A stretch of 64,000 nt of DNA from CAVOOW01 sp963697675 (GCA_963697675.1 CAVOOW010000009.1:1-64000); one strand, 5' to 3'. Shown: positions 11,601 to 21,147, numbered from the stretch's first letter. Notes: generated by a model not told the origin, from the sequence alone. Numbers and translations: made by a program.

Positions 11601-12253
11601 TGTACGTCGCCATGAAGGACCTGGAGATCCGCGGCGCGGGCAACCTGCTCGGCGGCGAGCAGTCCGGTCACATCGCTGCCGTCGGCTTCGATCTCTACGT
11701 GCGGCTGGTGGGTGAGGCGGTCGCCGACTTCAAGGGCGAGGCGCCGCAGCAGCTCGGTGAGGTCAAGGTCGAGCTGCCGGTTGACGCCCATCTCCCGCAC
11801 GACTACATCCCCGGCGAGCGCCTGCGGCTCGAGGCCTATCGCAAGCTGGCGTCCGTGGCCACGGAGGAGGAGCTCACCGGGGTCGTCGCCGAGCTCGACG
11901 ACCGCTATGGCGAGCTGCCCGAGCCGGTCACCAACCTCGTCGAGGTCGCGCGGTTCCGGCTGCATGCCCGAGCGGCCGGACTCTCCGACGTGGCGCTGGC
12001 CGGTCGCAACGTGCGGTTCGGCCCCGTCGACCTGCGGGAGAGTCAGCAGATGAGGCTGCAGCGGCTCTACCCGGGCTCGCTGGTCAAGTCGGCCGTCCGT
12101 ACGATCCTGGTGCCGACACCGTTGAGTGCACCGATCGGCGGCAGCCCCCTGCGCGACGTAGCGTTGCTCCACTGGTGCCGAGACGTGATCGACAGGGTGC
12201 TGGTCGACGGCCCGCCCCCCGGCGGGGCACCTGCGGACCCCACTGCAACATAG
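8624..12253 (+). CDS. mfd: Transcription-repair coupling factor Mfd
   Basis: DNA translocase that removes stalled RNA polymerase and recruits UvrA for transcription-coupled repair. The 1209-residue length is normal. In order: a UvrB-like N-terminal module, a CarD-like RNA-polymerase-interaction domain at about 520-590 (DYVVHEQHGVGRYV), a RecG-like SF2 motor with Walker A GDVGYGKTE near 678 and box II DEEQ near 785, motif VI QLRGRVGRS near 950, and a C-terminal TRCF domain. The GTG start gives the usual N-terminus. It is the first gene of mfd-SurA-like-mazG and is free of frameshifts over 3.6 kb, a useful contrast with the broken genes nearby. Confidence 0.98.
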   Translation: MSLTGILDALLDPQSADTAIAAVIDAARTGIATDVDVTAPVGVRPFVLAAIAAGAPQGAGRPVLAVTATEREAESLVVALRDLLPADTVVGFPAWETLPHERLSPRSDTVGRRLDVLRRLAHPDDERGRGPVQVVVAPVRSLLQPMVTGLGDLEPVSVRAGDEIDLDDLLARLAAAAYDRVDLVEKRGDFAVRGGIVDVFPPTEEHPLRLELWGDTVEEVRYFKVADQRSLEIADDGLWAPPCRELLLTDQVRARAAELAVSRPGLADVFDKLAEGIAVEGMESLAPVLVDEMVLLLDQMPSGTHLVVSDPERVRSRAHDLFATSQEFLEASWANAAAGATTPLDLGAAAYRSLADLRARAAATGVPWWTLSPWSLDDGTQVDPIAGDDDDDRDGSAPTSVVDAQAVDGYRGDTARVIGDIKGWLGDGWRVVLATEGHGPAERLVEVLRGEDIAARLDATIDVTPDPGVVHVTCAGLERGFVSEGHRLALLTETDLLGQAGPSTKGERRMPSRRRNVVDPLQLRTGDYVVHEQHGVGRYVEMIQRTVQGATREYLLIEYAPSRRGHPGDRLFVPTDQLDQVTKYVGGESPSLHRLGGADWQKAKGRARKAVKEIAAELIRLYAARTSAPGFAFGPDTPWQRELEDAFPYVETPDQLGAIDEVKQDMEKTIPMDRLICGDVGYGKTEIAVRAAFKAVQDGKQVAVLVPTTLLVNQHLSTFTERYASFPVTVAALSRFQSAKEAEQIKARLADGSLDVVIGTHRILSSEVRFKDLGLVIVDEEQRFGVEHKEQLKHMRTNVDVLTMSATPIPRTLEMAVTGIREMSTILTPPEERHPVLTFVGGYDEKQIGAAIRRELLRDGQIFFIHNRVESIDRAAARLRALVPEARIATAHGQMNEHSLEGVVNDFWEKRYDVLVCTTIVESGLDISNANTLIVERADVMGLSNLHQLRGRVGRSRERAYAYFLYPPEKPLTETAHDRLATIAAHSDLGAGMYVAMKDLEIRGAGNLLGGEQSGHIAAVGFDLYVRLVGEAVADFKGEAPQQLGEVKVELPVDAHLPHDYIPGERLRLEAYRKLASVATEEELTGVVAELDDRYGELPEPVTNLVEVARFRLHARAAGLSDVALAGRNVRFGPVDLRESQQMRLQRLYPGSLVKSAVRTILVPTPLSAPIGGSPLRDVALLHWCRDVIDRVLVDGPPPGGAPADPTAT

Positions 12254-12280
12254 GCACCACCGAAAGGGACAAGGACCGCG

Positions 12281-12928
12281 ATGGAGAACTCGAGCCGCGC
12301 GCGTGGGTTGCGCCGCAGCCTGGCAACGATGGTGGCCGCTGCGCTGGCCACCGTGTCGTTGGCAGCCTGCAGCCCTGATGAGGTCGGCGCAGCTGCCGTC
12401 GTCGACGGAACCACGATCAGTGCCGACACCCTGCAGAAGTCCGCTCGCGCGTACACCGCGATCGTGCCCAACGCCGACCGCGCCACGCTGCAGCAGCACA
12501 TCCTCGAGGAGATGATCTTCTCCACCATCATCAAGAAGGCCGCGGACGCGAACGACGTCCACGTGAGCCAGGGCGCGGTGGCCAAGCAGCTCGCCGTGTT
12601 CTACGAGCAGACCAAGAACCGGCGCGGGCTGGTCGCGGCCCTCGCCGCGGAGCAGACCCCTGTCATCGTCCCGCCCGACTACGTCGAGCCCTGGCTGCGC
12701 GACCAGCTGCTCTATCACAAACTGGTGGTCAAGCTTGCGGGCGGCGGCGATGCGACGACGGCTGAGGCATCCGCGCGTGGCAGCAACGCCCTGTCCGCTG
12801 CGGCGAAGTCGATGGACGTCGATATCAACCCGCGTTACGGCACGTGGAACCCGAAGTCCGGCAGCATCAACCCCTTGGTGAGCGGCGGGCTGGCCGTGAC
12901 CGCCGCTGCGCTGAACGCGACGAAGTGA
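12281..12928 (+). CDS. SurA N-terminal-domain lipoprotein (foldase-like)
   Basis: Predicted exported lipoprotein of 215 residues: a basic N-terminus, hydrophobic segment and lipobox LAAC with the acylated cysteine near residue 30. The region after the cysteine (DEVGAAAVVDGTTISADTL) matches the SurA/peptidyl-prolyl-isomerase N-terminal domain found in trigger-like periplasmic chaperones. No parvulin catalytic domain is present. It sits 27 bases after mfd and before mazG, a recurring actinobacterial arrangement. The role is inferred to be chaperoning of exported proteins. Confidence 0.85.
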   Translation: MENSSRARGLRRSLATMVAAALATVSLAACSPDEVGAAAVVDGTTISADTLQKSARAYTAIVPNADRATLQQHILEEMIFSTIIKKAADANDVHVSQGAVAKQLAVFYEQTKNRRGLVAALAAEQTPVIVPPDYVEPWLRDQLLYHKLVVKLAGGGDATTAEASARGSNALSAAAKSMDVDINPRYGTWNPKSGSINPLVSGGLAVTAAALNATK

Positions 12929-13007
12929 GGGCTGCGCGACCACGTCGGCGCAGGGATCTCTCGGTCGTGCGCTGGTCGAGGCGCGTCACCGTGCGGGCAG
13001 CCCAGCG

Positions 13008-13993
13008 ATGATCGGGCGGCTGGTGCTTCTGTCGACCAGCCCACGCGTGGCGCCGGGCCTGCTCTCCTGGCACGCCTGGTCGGTGCTGCGCGAGGGCCGT
13101 GTCGTGGCCGCCGACGAGCACCACCCGCTGCTTGCGTACCTGCTCGACGCCGACATCGAGGTGGAGATCCTGGCGCCGGCCGGCGAGACCGTGCTGGCGC
13201 AGGAGCTCCTCGCCCGGGCCGCGCACGCCGACCCGCTCGTGTTCGTCCTGCCACAGGTCGGCGAGGAGACCTTCGCCCGTGCGCTCACGACGTTGCTGAT
13301 CGGTGCTGCCGCCGCGCCGGCCGTCGAGGTCCTGCCCGGTTCCTACGACCTGCCCGGCGCCAGGTTGCTCGACCTGGTGGCCACGATGGACAGACTCCGG
13401 TCGCCCGGCGGCTGCCCGTGGGACGCCGAGCAGACTCACGAGTCGCTGGTGACCTATCTCCTCGAGGAGACCTACGAGACCATCGAGGCGATCGAGACCG
13501 GTGACCGCGACCATCTGCGCGAGGAGCTCGGCGATCTGCTGCTGCAGGTGATGTTCCACTCGCGGATCGCCGCCGAGGACACCGAGTCACCGTGGTCGGT
13601 CGACGACGTCGCCGGCGACATCGTCGACAAGCTGGTGCGGCGTCATCCGCACGTTTTCGCCGCCCTCGCACCGAGCGCGGGAGCACCGACACCGCAGCAC
13701 CGACGGCGGGCGACGTCCAAGCGAGCTGGGAGACGCTCAAGGCGGCGGAAAAGGGCCGCGACTCGGCGGTCGAGGGCGTGCCGATGGGCCTCCCGGCGCT
13801 GGCGCTCGCCGCCAAGCTCATGCATCGCACGCGCTCCCATGGTGTCGAGGTCCCGGTCGTGGACGACGACGGCGTCGGTTCCCGGCTGATGGCGCTGGTG
13901 GCCGAGAGCCAGGCCGCGGGCCTGGACGCCGAACAGGAGCTGCGGGCCGCGGCCCGTCGCTACGCAGCCCGCGTGCGGTCGGCCGAGGCCTAG
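13008..13993 (+). CDS. mazG: Nucleoside triphosphate pyrophosphohydrolase MazG, one frameshift
   Basis: Hydrolyses (d)NTPs to monophosphates and pyrophosphate for nucleotide-pool sanitation. Residues ~1-115 are an actinobacterial N-terminal extension. The MazG core begins near 120 with MDRLRSPGGCPWDAEQTHESL, followed by EETYETIEAI and EELGDLLLQVMFHSRIA, which supply the acidic metal ligands. The frame is lost somewhere in 13660-13695, after HPHVFAALAP, and resumes as QASWETLKAAEK and GVPMGLPALALA to the TAG at 13993. The change is equivalent to one lost base. Because both halves are well conserved, I suspect a sequence error rather than a true null. Confidence 0.88.
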
Positions 13994-14224
13994 ATCGAGG
14001 CCCGGCGCCGCCCGGAACGGTTCGAAAATCCGGGCGAATACCACTAAATCGCCGCTCCGATGTCGCGGCTAGACCTCGTCTTTGCGCTCCAGTCGGTCAC
14101 GAGCAGGTAAAGGAACCGTTCGTCCCATCAGGAGGCGGAGGCGACATGTCGATAGCCAGATTGCGAACCCGTGTGCTCCTGCACCGGGTTCCCGCCATTC
14201 CGGTCATCGACGAAAGGCATATCC
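13994..14224. other. Intergenic region after mazG
   Basis: Contains a strong AGGAGG-containing site (about 14130-14140) ahead of an ATG at 14146. That ATG reads 78 codons in another frame and overlaps the start of the next gene. It could be the true start of that gene if one more base indel lies before 14225, or a leader peptide. I could not recognise a known riboswitch here. Confidence 0.3.
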
Positions 14225-15610
14225 GTGACATACCTCCCGAGTCCTGTCGGGGGACAGTCGCGCCACCTGGGGATCAAGAAGTCCCTGATGGTCACGACCG
14301 CCTTCGCAGTCGTCGCGGCGGCGGGCTCGATCGTCGCCGCGCCGGCCGCCCAGCGCAGCGTCCTCCGGCAACGTCGTCGTGAACGGGAAGTTCGCCACCG
14401 GCACAGCGGGCTGGCAGACCAAGAGCGCCTCGCAGCACCTCGTGTGGAGGGACCACGGCCGCAAGAGCCACGGCGCCGCGCGACTGACGTCGAGTTCGGG
14501 CAAGAAGGTCGTCCTCAACGACACGGTCAACTCGATCACCTCCGCCCACAAGGGCGAGGTCGTCAAGGCGACCGCATGGGTCCGCTCGAAGAAGTCCGGA
14601 CTGTCCGGCCAGCTGCGCCTGAAGGAGATCCTCAACGGTCACCGGGTCGCCGTGGGCAAGTCGCAGTTCCGGCTGACCGCCTCGGGCTGGACGCGGGTGA
14701 CGCTTTCCTACAAGGTCACTCGCAACGGATCCTCACTCGACTTGAACGTCGTGGCGCGTCATGTCGTGCGCGGCCAGGCATTGCGGGTCGACGACGTCAA
14801 GCTGAAGGTCACGTCGAGCCCCGCTGGGGGAGACCATCTGACGCCCGGGGGACAGGCACTGCTGGGCATGTCTTCGCCGGCCAACCTCTGGGATACGCGC
14901 GTCAGTGAGGTGGGTTCGGGGTTGCAGGCGCGCCGGTTGTTCTTCACTGGCTTCGGTGCGTCGTTGAGCTTGGCGACGAAGGCCTGTGCTGCGGGCATGT
15001 ACCCGATCATGTCGTTCAAGACCGGCGGTATCAGTTGGGCGGAGGTGGCTGCGGGCAAGGCGGATGCGGAGTTGAAGGCGCTGAACACCAGGTTGACGGC
15101 ATTGAGCTGTGACGTGTTCGTGGCTGTTCACCACGAGCCGGCCAAGGACGGCACCGCGGCGGACTGGTCGAGCGATGCAGGTGCACGCGTTGCCGATCCT
15201 CGGTGCGGGCGCTGATGTCAAGGTCGGGGTGATCGGCAACGGCTGGTGGTGGTCGAGCACCAACCAGGGTTACACCGACGCCGAGATCGCGGCCTGGATC
15301 ACCCCGGCTGTCATCAAGGTCTCCGACGTGATCGCCGGCGACACCTACCAGAGCACCACCACCAGCGAAGAGTCCGCACCGAAGATCAAGAGCATGGGTG
15401 CCTGGGCCCGTCGGGTCGGTGGCGTCAAGGCCCTCGGCGTCGGAGAGTTCAACGGCCCGACCGCGATCGGCATCACCCATGCCGCGGCCGCCCTGAAGGC
15501 CGACCCCATGTTCGCCTGGGGCTGCATGTGGAACGCCGACCGGCGGCATCGGCACCGTGCTGACCGGTGACCGGCTCGCCGCCTTCCGCACCGCCCTCGC
15601 CGGTTGGTGA
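14225..15610 (+). pseudogene. Secreted carbohydrate-binding + hydrolase-like protein, three frameshifts
   Basis: Paralogue of the protein at 4019. GTG 14225 opens a signal peptide (IKKSLMVTTAFAVVAAAGS, then APAA). A beta-sandwich domain follows, starting NGKFATGTAGWQ, like CBM4/9-type carbohydrate-binding modules. The ~230-residue hydrolase-like domain then begins at LLGMSSPANLWDTRVSEVGSG, with HHEP and GEFN as the candidate catalytic pair. Three apparent one-base insertions break it: near 14353 (CAGCGCAGCG), near 15174 (an extra G before ATGCAGGTG) and near 15540 (an extra C in GACCGGCGGC). The N-terminal binding domain differs from that of the paralogue although the catalytic part is closely similar, so binding modules appear to have been exchanged. 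Confidence 0.72.
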
Positions 15611-15773
15611 GTACGCGGAAAAGTCCGGTGCCCTGCTGACGTCCAGCGACCCTGCAGACACGCGCCGTCATCTTTCGCGCTATTTCCCAGCATCGCCAGT
15701 GATCGCCGCGTCCTAGCGGGCAGACTGTCGTCTGTCGCAGGGGTGCGGCGATCGCGATGTTGGGGAGGGCGCC

Positions 15774-16963
15774 ATGAGTGGCTCCGTGCTGACCGGCCGT
15801 TTGGTGCGACGAACCCGGGCTTCCCGGGTCCTGGCGGTGTCGGCACTTGCCGCATTCTCGCTGCTCGTCACCGCGCTTCCCTCGCAGTCGGCAGAGGGCG
15901 ACGGCAACGGTGTCAGCCTGGGGCACCAACGCCAGCGGGCAGTTGGGCGACGGCACCAACGTTGCCCACTTCACCGCCGCGCCCGTGCTGAATCTCGGGC
16001 CGGTTCGGGAGATCGCCGGTGGCCGGGACTTCGCCTTCGCGCTGAAGACTGACCAGACGGTCGCGTCGTGGGGCATCAACGACGGCGGCCAGCTCGGCGA
16101 TGGAACCTTCACCAACCGCAGCCTTCCCGTTGCCGTCAGCGGGCTGACGGGCATCGTCGAGATCGCCGCGGGTCACTACCACTCGCTTGCGGCCAACGCC
16201 GCCGGCAGCGTCTTCGCCTGGGGGAAGAACAACAACGGCCAGCTCGGGGACGGCACGACCACCCGCAGGAGCCGGCCAGTGGCAGTGGGAGCGGGAACGC
16301 TGCCCGCCGTGCGCTTGCTGGCTGGCGGGCGTGACCACAGTCTCGCACTGACCAACACTGGAACGGTGTGGGCCTGGGGGTCCAACGCGTTCGGTCAGAT
16401 CGGCGACGGTACGACGACGCGCCGCCTCCGGCCCGTGCAGGTGCCCGGCCTCACCGACGTCGTTGCCATCACGGCAGGTCGCGAGCACAGTTTCGCGGTC
16501 AAGTCGGACGGAACGCTCTGGGCCTGGGGCTCCAACGTCTACGGACAGCTCGGCGACGGGACGAAAACAAACCGCACCAGCCCCGTACGAATCACGACCT
16601 TGAGCGGGGTCACCGACGTCAAGGCGGGCGCGCACCACAGCCTCGCCCTGCTGTCGAACGGAACCGTGTCGGCGTGGGGTCGCAACTACCGGGGAGAGGT
16701 CGGTGACGGCACGACCGTCACGACCAGGCCGACGCCGAAGACGGTGGCCGGCATCACGGGCGCGATCAGCATCGGCACCGGTCGGGACCACTGCCTCGTG
16801 GTGCTGAGCAACCAGACGATGCGCGCCTGGGGCTACAACGTCGGTGGGCAGCTCGGCGACAACACAACCACTACGCGTCGAACACCGGTGACTGTGTCGG
16901 GTGTGACAGGTGCTCTCGAGGCCGAAGGCTGGCGGCGACTACTCGATCGCCATGCTCGGGTAA
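15774..16963 (+). pseudogene. Secreted RCC1-repeat beta-propeller protein, two frameshifts
   Basis: ATG 15774 gives a signal peptide ending near ALPSQSA. The mature part consists of about seven RCC1 repeats of the form WGxNxxGQLGDGTxxxRxxPVxV followed by AGxxHSLAL, which would close a seven-bladed propeller. A one-base insertion near 15917 (AGCCTGGGG for AGCTGGGG) separates the signal peptide from the repeats, and another near 16927 displaces the last blade. The expected end, GDYSIAMLG, reaches TAA at 16963. Extracellular binding role inferred. It sits between a full hydrolase-like gene and a C-terminal fragment of the same family. Confidence 0.78.
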
Positions 16964-17064
16964 CGCTGACAGCCGACCACAATCGGTTGCGCGCGCACCA
17001 CCGGCCCGACGATGCTGTCGCAGGGCACGCAGGCGTGCCCGGGATGCTGTCGCCGCGGCCTTGA

Positions 17065-17266
17065 AGGTCCACGCGCTGCTCCCGACGCAGAGCACGAACG
17101 TGTCTGTGAGTTCGACGGCCAGAGCGTCGCGGCGATCACCCCCGCGACCGACGCGGCCAAGTCCGACGACCGGTTCGTGTGGGCATGCGCGTGGAACAGC
17201 AACCACGGCACCGTGACGGTCCTCAGCGGAGCGCGCCTCGAGGCCTTCCGCGCCGCCATCCGGTAG
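17065..17266 (+). pseudogene. Second C-terminal remnant of the hydrolase-like family
   Basis: From about 17100 the frame reads CEFDGQSVAAITPATDAAK, FVWACAWNSNHG, then TVLSGARLEAFRAAIR and a TAG at 17266. This aligns by eye with GEFN ... FAWGCMWN ... TVLTGDRLAAFRTALA at the end of the 14225 protein. Sequence upstream toward 16964 shows no earlier part of the family. It is more diverged than the remnant at 5560, so it comes from an older event or a different family member. Confidence 0.65.
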
Positions 17267-17565
17267 GCGAGGGCAGGGGTCAGGGCGCGAGAGGGCAGGC
17301 CGAGGGGCCCGGGAGGGCAAGGCGGGGGGCCCGGGAGGGCAGGGCGAGGGAACAGCCCGGTTGTCCGCGCGCTACCGGGCAAACCGCCGATCTCGCCTAC
17401 GTGGGCACGGATCGGCGGCTACCCTTGGTGTCGGTGGATCGCTCCAGCCGTCCCGACGGGCGGAGCCACTTACTCGCCTTGGGGGGAGAGTCGCGCTGTT
17501 GACGCTAGCCGTGCTGATCTGGGAGAAGTCCCGCATCGCTTTTACTGCAATAGAGGCAAACGGGG
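17267..17565. other. Intergenic region before the polysaccharide locus
   Basis: 299 bases. A purine-biased tandem duplication lies at about 17305-17350, built on GGGGCCCGGGAGGGCA repeated twice. Further on is a potential hairpin around 17385-17425, GCCGATC pairing with GATCGGC. I compared the region with c-di-GMP-I and c-di-AMP riboswitch cores and did not find the diagnostic conserved segments. The promoter for the downstream locus is expected here. Confidence 0.35.
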
Positions 17566-19180
17566 ATGAATAACGTCCGAGTGGGTAGTCGCCACGCACC
17601 ACATCACGCTGACACCGCTGGTCCAGCGCCTGTTGGCCGCTGGGTTGGCCCTCGTATGTGTCGGATTGGGCGGTTTTGCCGGATATTCCTTCCACCGCAC
17701 CCTGACGCCGACGTACGCCGCGAGCACTACGGTCCTCGTGCTGCCGACGGCCACCGGAGTCGATGCGACGGCGGGCGGCGGTCAGTCGACGGCCGACGTT
17801 CAGATCGAGACCGAGTCGGAGCTGCTGCTGTCGGCCGCCGTGGCACAGGCGGCCGCCGACAGCCTGAAGGACGGGCTCACCTCCCAGGAACTGCTCCGCA
17901 ACAGCTCGGTGACGGTGCCGCCGAACAGCGACGTGCTGGTGCTGACGCTGGTCGCAGGCAGCCCTGAGCTGGCCCGGGACGGGTCCGAGGCGATGGCCCA
18001 GGCCTACCTCGACCGCCGCAAGAGCGAGGCCGAGCGCGGAGTTGCCGGGATGGTCACGGCGCTCGAAGCGCAGCTGGCCGACCTGAACACCAACCTCGAG
18101 AAGGTCACGAAGGCTCTCGGGACCGTCCCCGAGCCAAAACCGGCGGCGAAGGCTCTCCTGGAGTCCCAGAACGCGCTCCTGGTCGACTCGATCTCGGACA
18201 TCAACGCGCGACTCGTCGCGCTGCGGATCCAGAATGCCCCCGGCGGTGAGATCGTGACCAAGGCGGACCTGCCGGACAAACCGACCTCGCCCGGGCTGCC
18301 GGTGACGGTCGGCGGCGGGTTGATCATCGGTCTGCTGGCCGCGGCTGGTCTGCTCATGGCGATGAACCGCCTCCGCGACCACCGCCGCCCCGTTGCCTCC
18401 GAGGACACTCTCGGTTCGCGGGTCCCGGTGCTTGCGACTCTGGCACTGAGCCGGCCCCTCACGCCGGGCGAGATGGCCAGTCCGGACCAGGTGGCGCACT
18501 TCGTCGACGAGGACGAGGTGCTCAGGCGGCTGTGCGTCAAGATCTCGTCGTATCCGGGCGTGCCGGGGCCGACAGTCATCGTCGGCGTCGGAGACCCGTT
18601 GCTGCGGACCCGGGTGGGCATGAGCCTCAACCGTTCATGGGCGGCAGAGTTCGGGGGCAGCGTTCTTGTCCTGACCGAGTCCGGCGACCACGTCGCCGCG
18701 GCCGGGGTCTCGCCCGGTGATCGTGGTCTGCGAGACGCTTTGCGCGAGGACACCGGCATCCTGAACAGTGCCGTGGTCGGCGTCGGCTCGTACGCCGGCG
18801 TCGTCGGACCGGGGCGGGACGCCCACCTCGTGCCCAGCGCCGCACAGCGCGGACTGCTGCCGGAAGTGTGGGAGCAGCTGGAGGGTGAGTTCGGCTCGGT
18901 CCTGGTCGAGTCGGGGTCGCCTCTGGACAGCCCGCTGGCGCAGAGCGTGGCGCAATCGGCCGGGCGGTTCGTCGTCCTGGTCGAGGTGGGTGTCGGCCAG
19001 CGTCGCGACCTGACGTCGACACTCGAGGAGATCGAGTGGCTGACGCTGGCCGATCGCGTGGCCGGAGTGGTCATCGTGTCCAACCGTCCCGCTCCTGCGG
19101 TCGGCGATGACGAGCAGCCAAGCCACCTCGACGTGGAGCGGTCGCCCGACGTTTCGGGAGCCGCACGTGAGCAGCTCTGA
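17566..19180 (+). CDS. Wzz-type chain-length protein fused to a degenerate BY-kinase-like domain
   Basis: Membrane protein that would set polymer length with a Wzy polymerase. The Wzz part has a first transmembrane helix (ALVCVGLGGFAGYSF), an extracellular domain to about residue 220 and a second helix (GGGLIIGLLAAAGLLMAM). The cytoplasmic C-terminus (about 255-500) has the order of a bacterial tyrosine-kinase domain, including GLRDAL and TLADRVAGVVIVSN. However, the Walker A position reads VIVGVGDPLLRTR with no GK(S/T), and Walker B is VLVESG. I therefore read it as a pseudokinase. The start is uncertain: ATG 17566 (MNNV) needs one inserted base removed near 17578, otherwise TTG 17633 is used and the first helix is cropped. 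It opens the locus and overlaps the next gene. Confidence 0.78.
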
Positions 19181-20199
19181 GACAACACCGCTGCACGACG
19201 TGAGCCAGGCTCGTTCCGCGCAGCAGAAGAGCAACGACGCAACAACCGTCGTCTACATCGCCGGCTCCGGCCGTTCGGGCAGCACGCTCCTCGAGCGGAT
19301 GCTCGGCGGGCTGCCGGGGTTCGTCAACGCCGGTGAGATCAACGACATGTTCCGCCGGATGGCCCGATATGACGAGCTCTGCGGCTGCGGCCGGGCTTTC
19401 TCCGCCTGCGATTTCTGGGTCGGCGTAGGAGAGCGCGCATTCGGCGGGTGGAACAGGGAGCTCATCGACGAGGCCGTCATGCTGCAAAGCGCCGTTGTGC
19501 GGCAGCGGTATCTGGGACGGCTCATGCAGCCGAGGCTGGCGAAGCCGGGCTATCTGGCCCAGCTCGAACGCTATGGCGAGATCCACGCGCGCCTCTACGC
19601 CGCGATAGTCGCGCAGTCGGGGGCTCGGGTCGTCGTCGACGCCAGCAAGGGCGCGTCGTTCGCGATGGCCGTCTCCCGAGCCGCCGCCGTGGATCTGCGC
19701 ATGATCCACCTCGTCCGGGATGCGCGCGGCGTGGCGTTCTCCTGGGCCAAGGCGAACGTCTCACGACCGCACGGGGACGGCCCGAGGGCGACGATGCACC
19801 GGTTCAACCCGTTGGAGACAGCGGGACGGTGGGCCGTCCTGCAGGCTGAGATCGCAGCGTCGCGGCGCTACATGCAGGCCTCGGTGCTGCTGAGGTACGA
19901 GGACTTGGTCAGGTCTCCCGCAGCGGAGATCGTCAGGTGCGTCCAAGCTCTGGGACTGCCGATCGACCCGACGCACGACCTCGACTTCATCGACGGTCGC
20001 ATGGTCGACCTGTCGCAGAGCCACGGACTTTCCGGCAATCCATCACGGTTCCGGTCGGGACCGCAGGAGCTGCGCGCCGATGAGCAGTGGCGCACGGACA
20101 TGGCTCGCTGGGAACGTCTGTCGACGACCGCCATCGCAGCAGGGTCGCTTGGCCCGTTACGGATACCTGCCACTCCAGCGTTCGAAGACCGCATCATGA
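19167..20199 (+). CDS. PAPS-dependent sulfotransferase (first of three), one apparent insertion
   Basis: Predicted transferase moving sulfate from PAPS to a carbohydrate hydroxyl. The 5'-phosphosulfate loop GSGRSGSTLLERML is at residues 33-46, and the 3'-phosphate site is probably VRDARGVAFSW. GTG 19167 with GGGAG upstream overlaps the previous gene by 14 bases and is preferred to ATG 19107. As given, the frame continues into the glycosyltransferase downstream. Removing one T at 20149-20150 yields the normal sulfotransferase ending ARYGYLPLQRSKTAS and a TGA at 20197-20199 that overlaps the next ATG. The two-gene reading is strongly preferred over a fusion. About 343 residues. Confidence 0.85.
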
Positions 20200-21134
20200 C
20201 ATCGTCCGCAGCGAGCGCGATGCCGCACGTCACCGTCGTGCTTCCCACCCGTGGCCGGCGCGAGCTGGTCCGCCTCAGCGTCGCGGCCGTCGTCGCCCAG
20301 CGCTATGACGGCGACATCCGCTGCATCGTCGTCCACGACCAGGAGCAGCCGGACGAGACCCTGCATGCACTGGCGCGTCCCGGTCGCAGCGTCGAGACGA
20401 TCGTGAACAAAGGCAACCCAGGACTGGCTGCTGCGCGGAATGCCGGTCTTTCCCTTGCGACAACCGACGTCATCGCCTCCTGTGACGACGATGACACGTG
20501 GCTTCCGGACAAGCTCCAGCTGCAGGTGGAACGTCTGCAGCAGCATCCGGAGATGCTGGTTGTCGGTGGCGGCATCAACCTGCTGATGCCTCAGGACCGG
20601 GTTGTCGTGTGGCTCGGTCCGGCAGACCTGGTCACGCAGGCCGACCTGTTCCGATCACGGCGCAAGGAGCTCCACTCGTCAACGCTGGTGATGCGCAAGC
20701 GCGCGTTCGAGCTGGCCGGCACCTATGACGAAGTACTGCCGCAGAGCTATGCGGAAGACTACGAGTGGCTCCTCCGCGCGTGCCGTTTCGGTTCCATCGG
20801 TGTCGTCCGCCTGCCGCTCGCCAACATCAAGAAGGACGGTCAGTCCTGGTTCCGCGAACGCGCTGAAGTTGTTGCAGCGGCTCTGGAATACGTGCTCGCA
20901 ACGCACCCGGAGATCAAGGCATCGCGGCGAGGGCATGCGCGGATCCTGGGCCAGATCGCCCTCGCCAAGGCCAACGCCGGCGAGCGACGAGAGGCGATGA
21001 CCTGGATCGCGAGGTCCCTGTCCCGCTGGCCGGTGGCACCGCAGGCGGGTCTGGCGGTGCTGCAAGTTGTCTTTCGGATCGACCCGCGGTTCATGCTTCG
21101 GTCCGCGCGGGTCCTTGGTCGTGGACTGTCCTGA
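20196..21134 (+). CDS. Family 2 glycosyltransferase
   Basis: GT-A-fold enzyme of 312 residues that should add a sugar to the polysaccharide repeat unit on the cytoplasmic face. VTVVLPTRGRRELVRLSVAA begins the nucleotide-binding fold at about residue 11. NPGLAAARNAGLSLA is the classic GT2 segment, and a DDDD cluster near residue 91 is the metal/nucleotide-binding acidic motif. EDYEWLLRA is the expected ED(Y)E acceptor-side motif. ATG 20196 forms an ATGA overlap with the corrected stop of the upstream sulfotransferase. The donor sugar cannot be read from sequence. Confidence 0.9.
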   Translation: MTSSAASAMPHVTVVLPTRGRRELVRLSVAAVVAQRYDGDIRCIVVHDQEQPDETLHALARPGRSVETIVNKGNPGLAAARNAGLSLATTDVIASCDDDDTWLPDKLQLQVERLQQHPEMLVVGGGINLLMPQDRVVVWLGPADLVTQADLFRSRRKELHSSTLVMRKRAFELAGTYDEVLPQSYAEDYEWLLRACRFGSIGVVRLPLANIKKDGQSWFRERAEVVAAALEYVLATHPEIKASRRGHARILGQIALAKANAGERREAMTWIARSLSRWPVAPQAGLAVLQVVFRIDPRFMLRSARVLGRGLS

Positions 21135-21147
21135 GGCGGGGGTTTCG

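Noticed and set aside
9473..12943. 1,156-codon minus-strand open frame over mfd
   Set aside because: Antisense to mfd and the lipoprotein gene; no recognisable domain, and Mfd motifs on the plus strand are complete.
17370..17480. Possible c-di-GMP-I or c-di-AMP riboswitch before the polysaccharide locus
   Set aside because: A GGGCAAACC-like string and a hairpin are present, but the other conserved core segments of both riboswitch classes are missing.
19107..21134. Bifunctional sulfotransferase-glycosyltransferase
   Set aside because: One base correction gives a normal sulfotransferase end and an ATGA overlap; kept as two genes.
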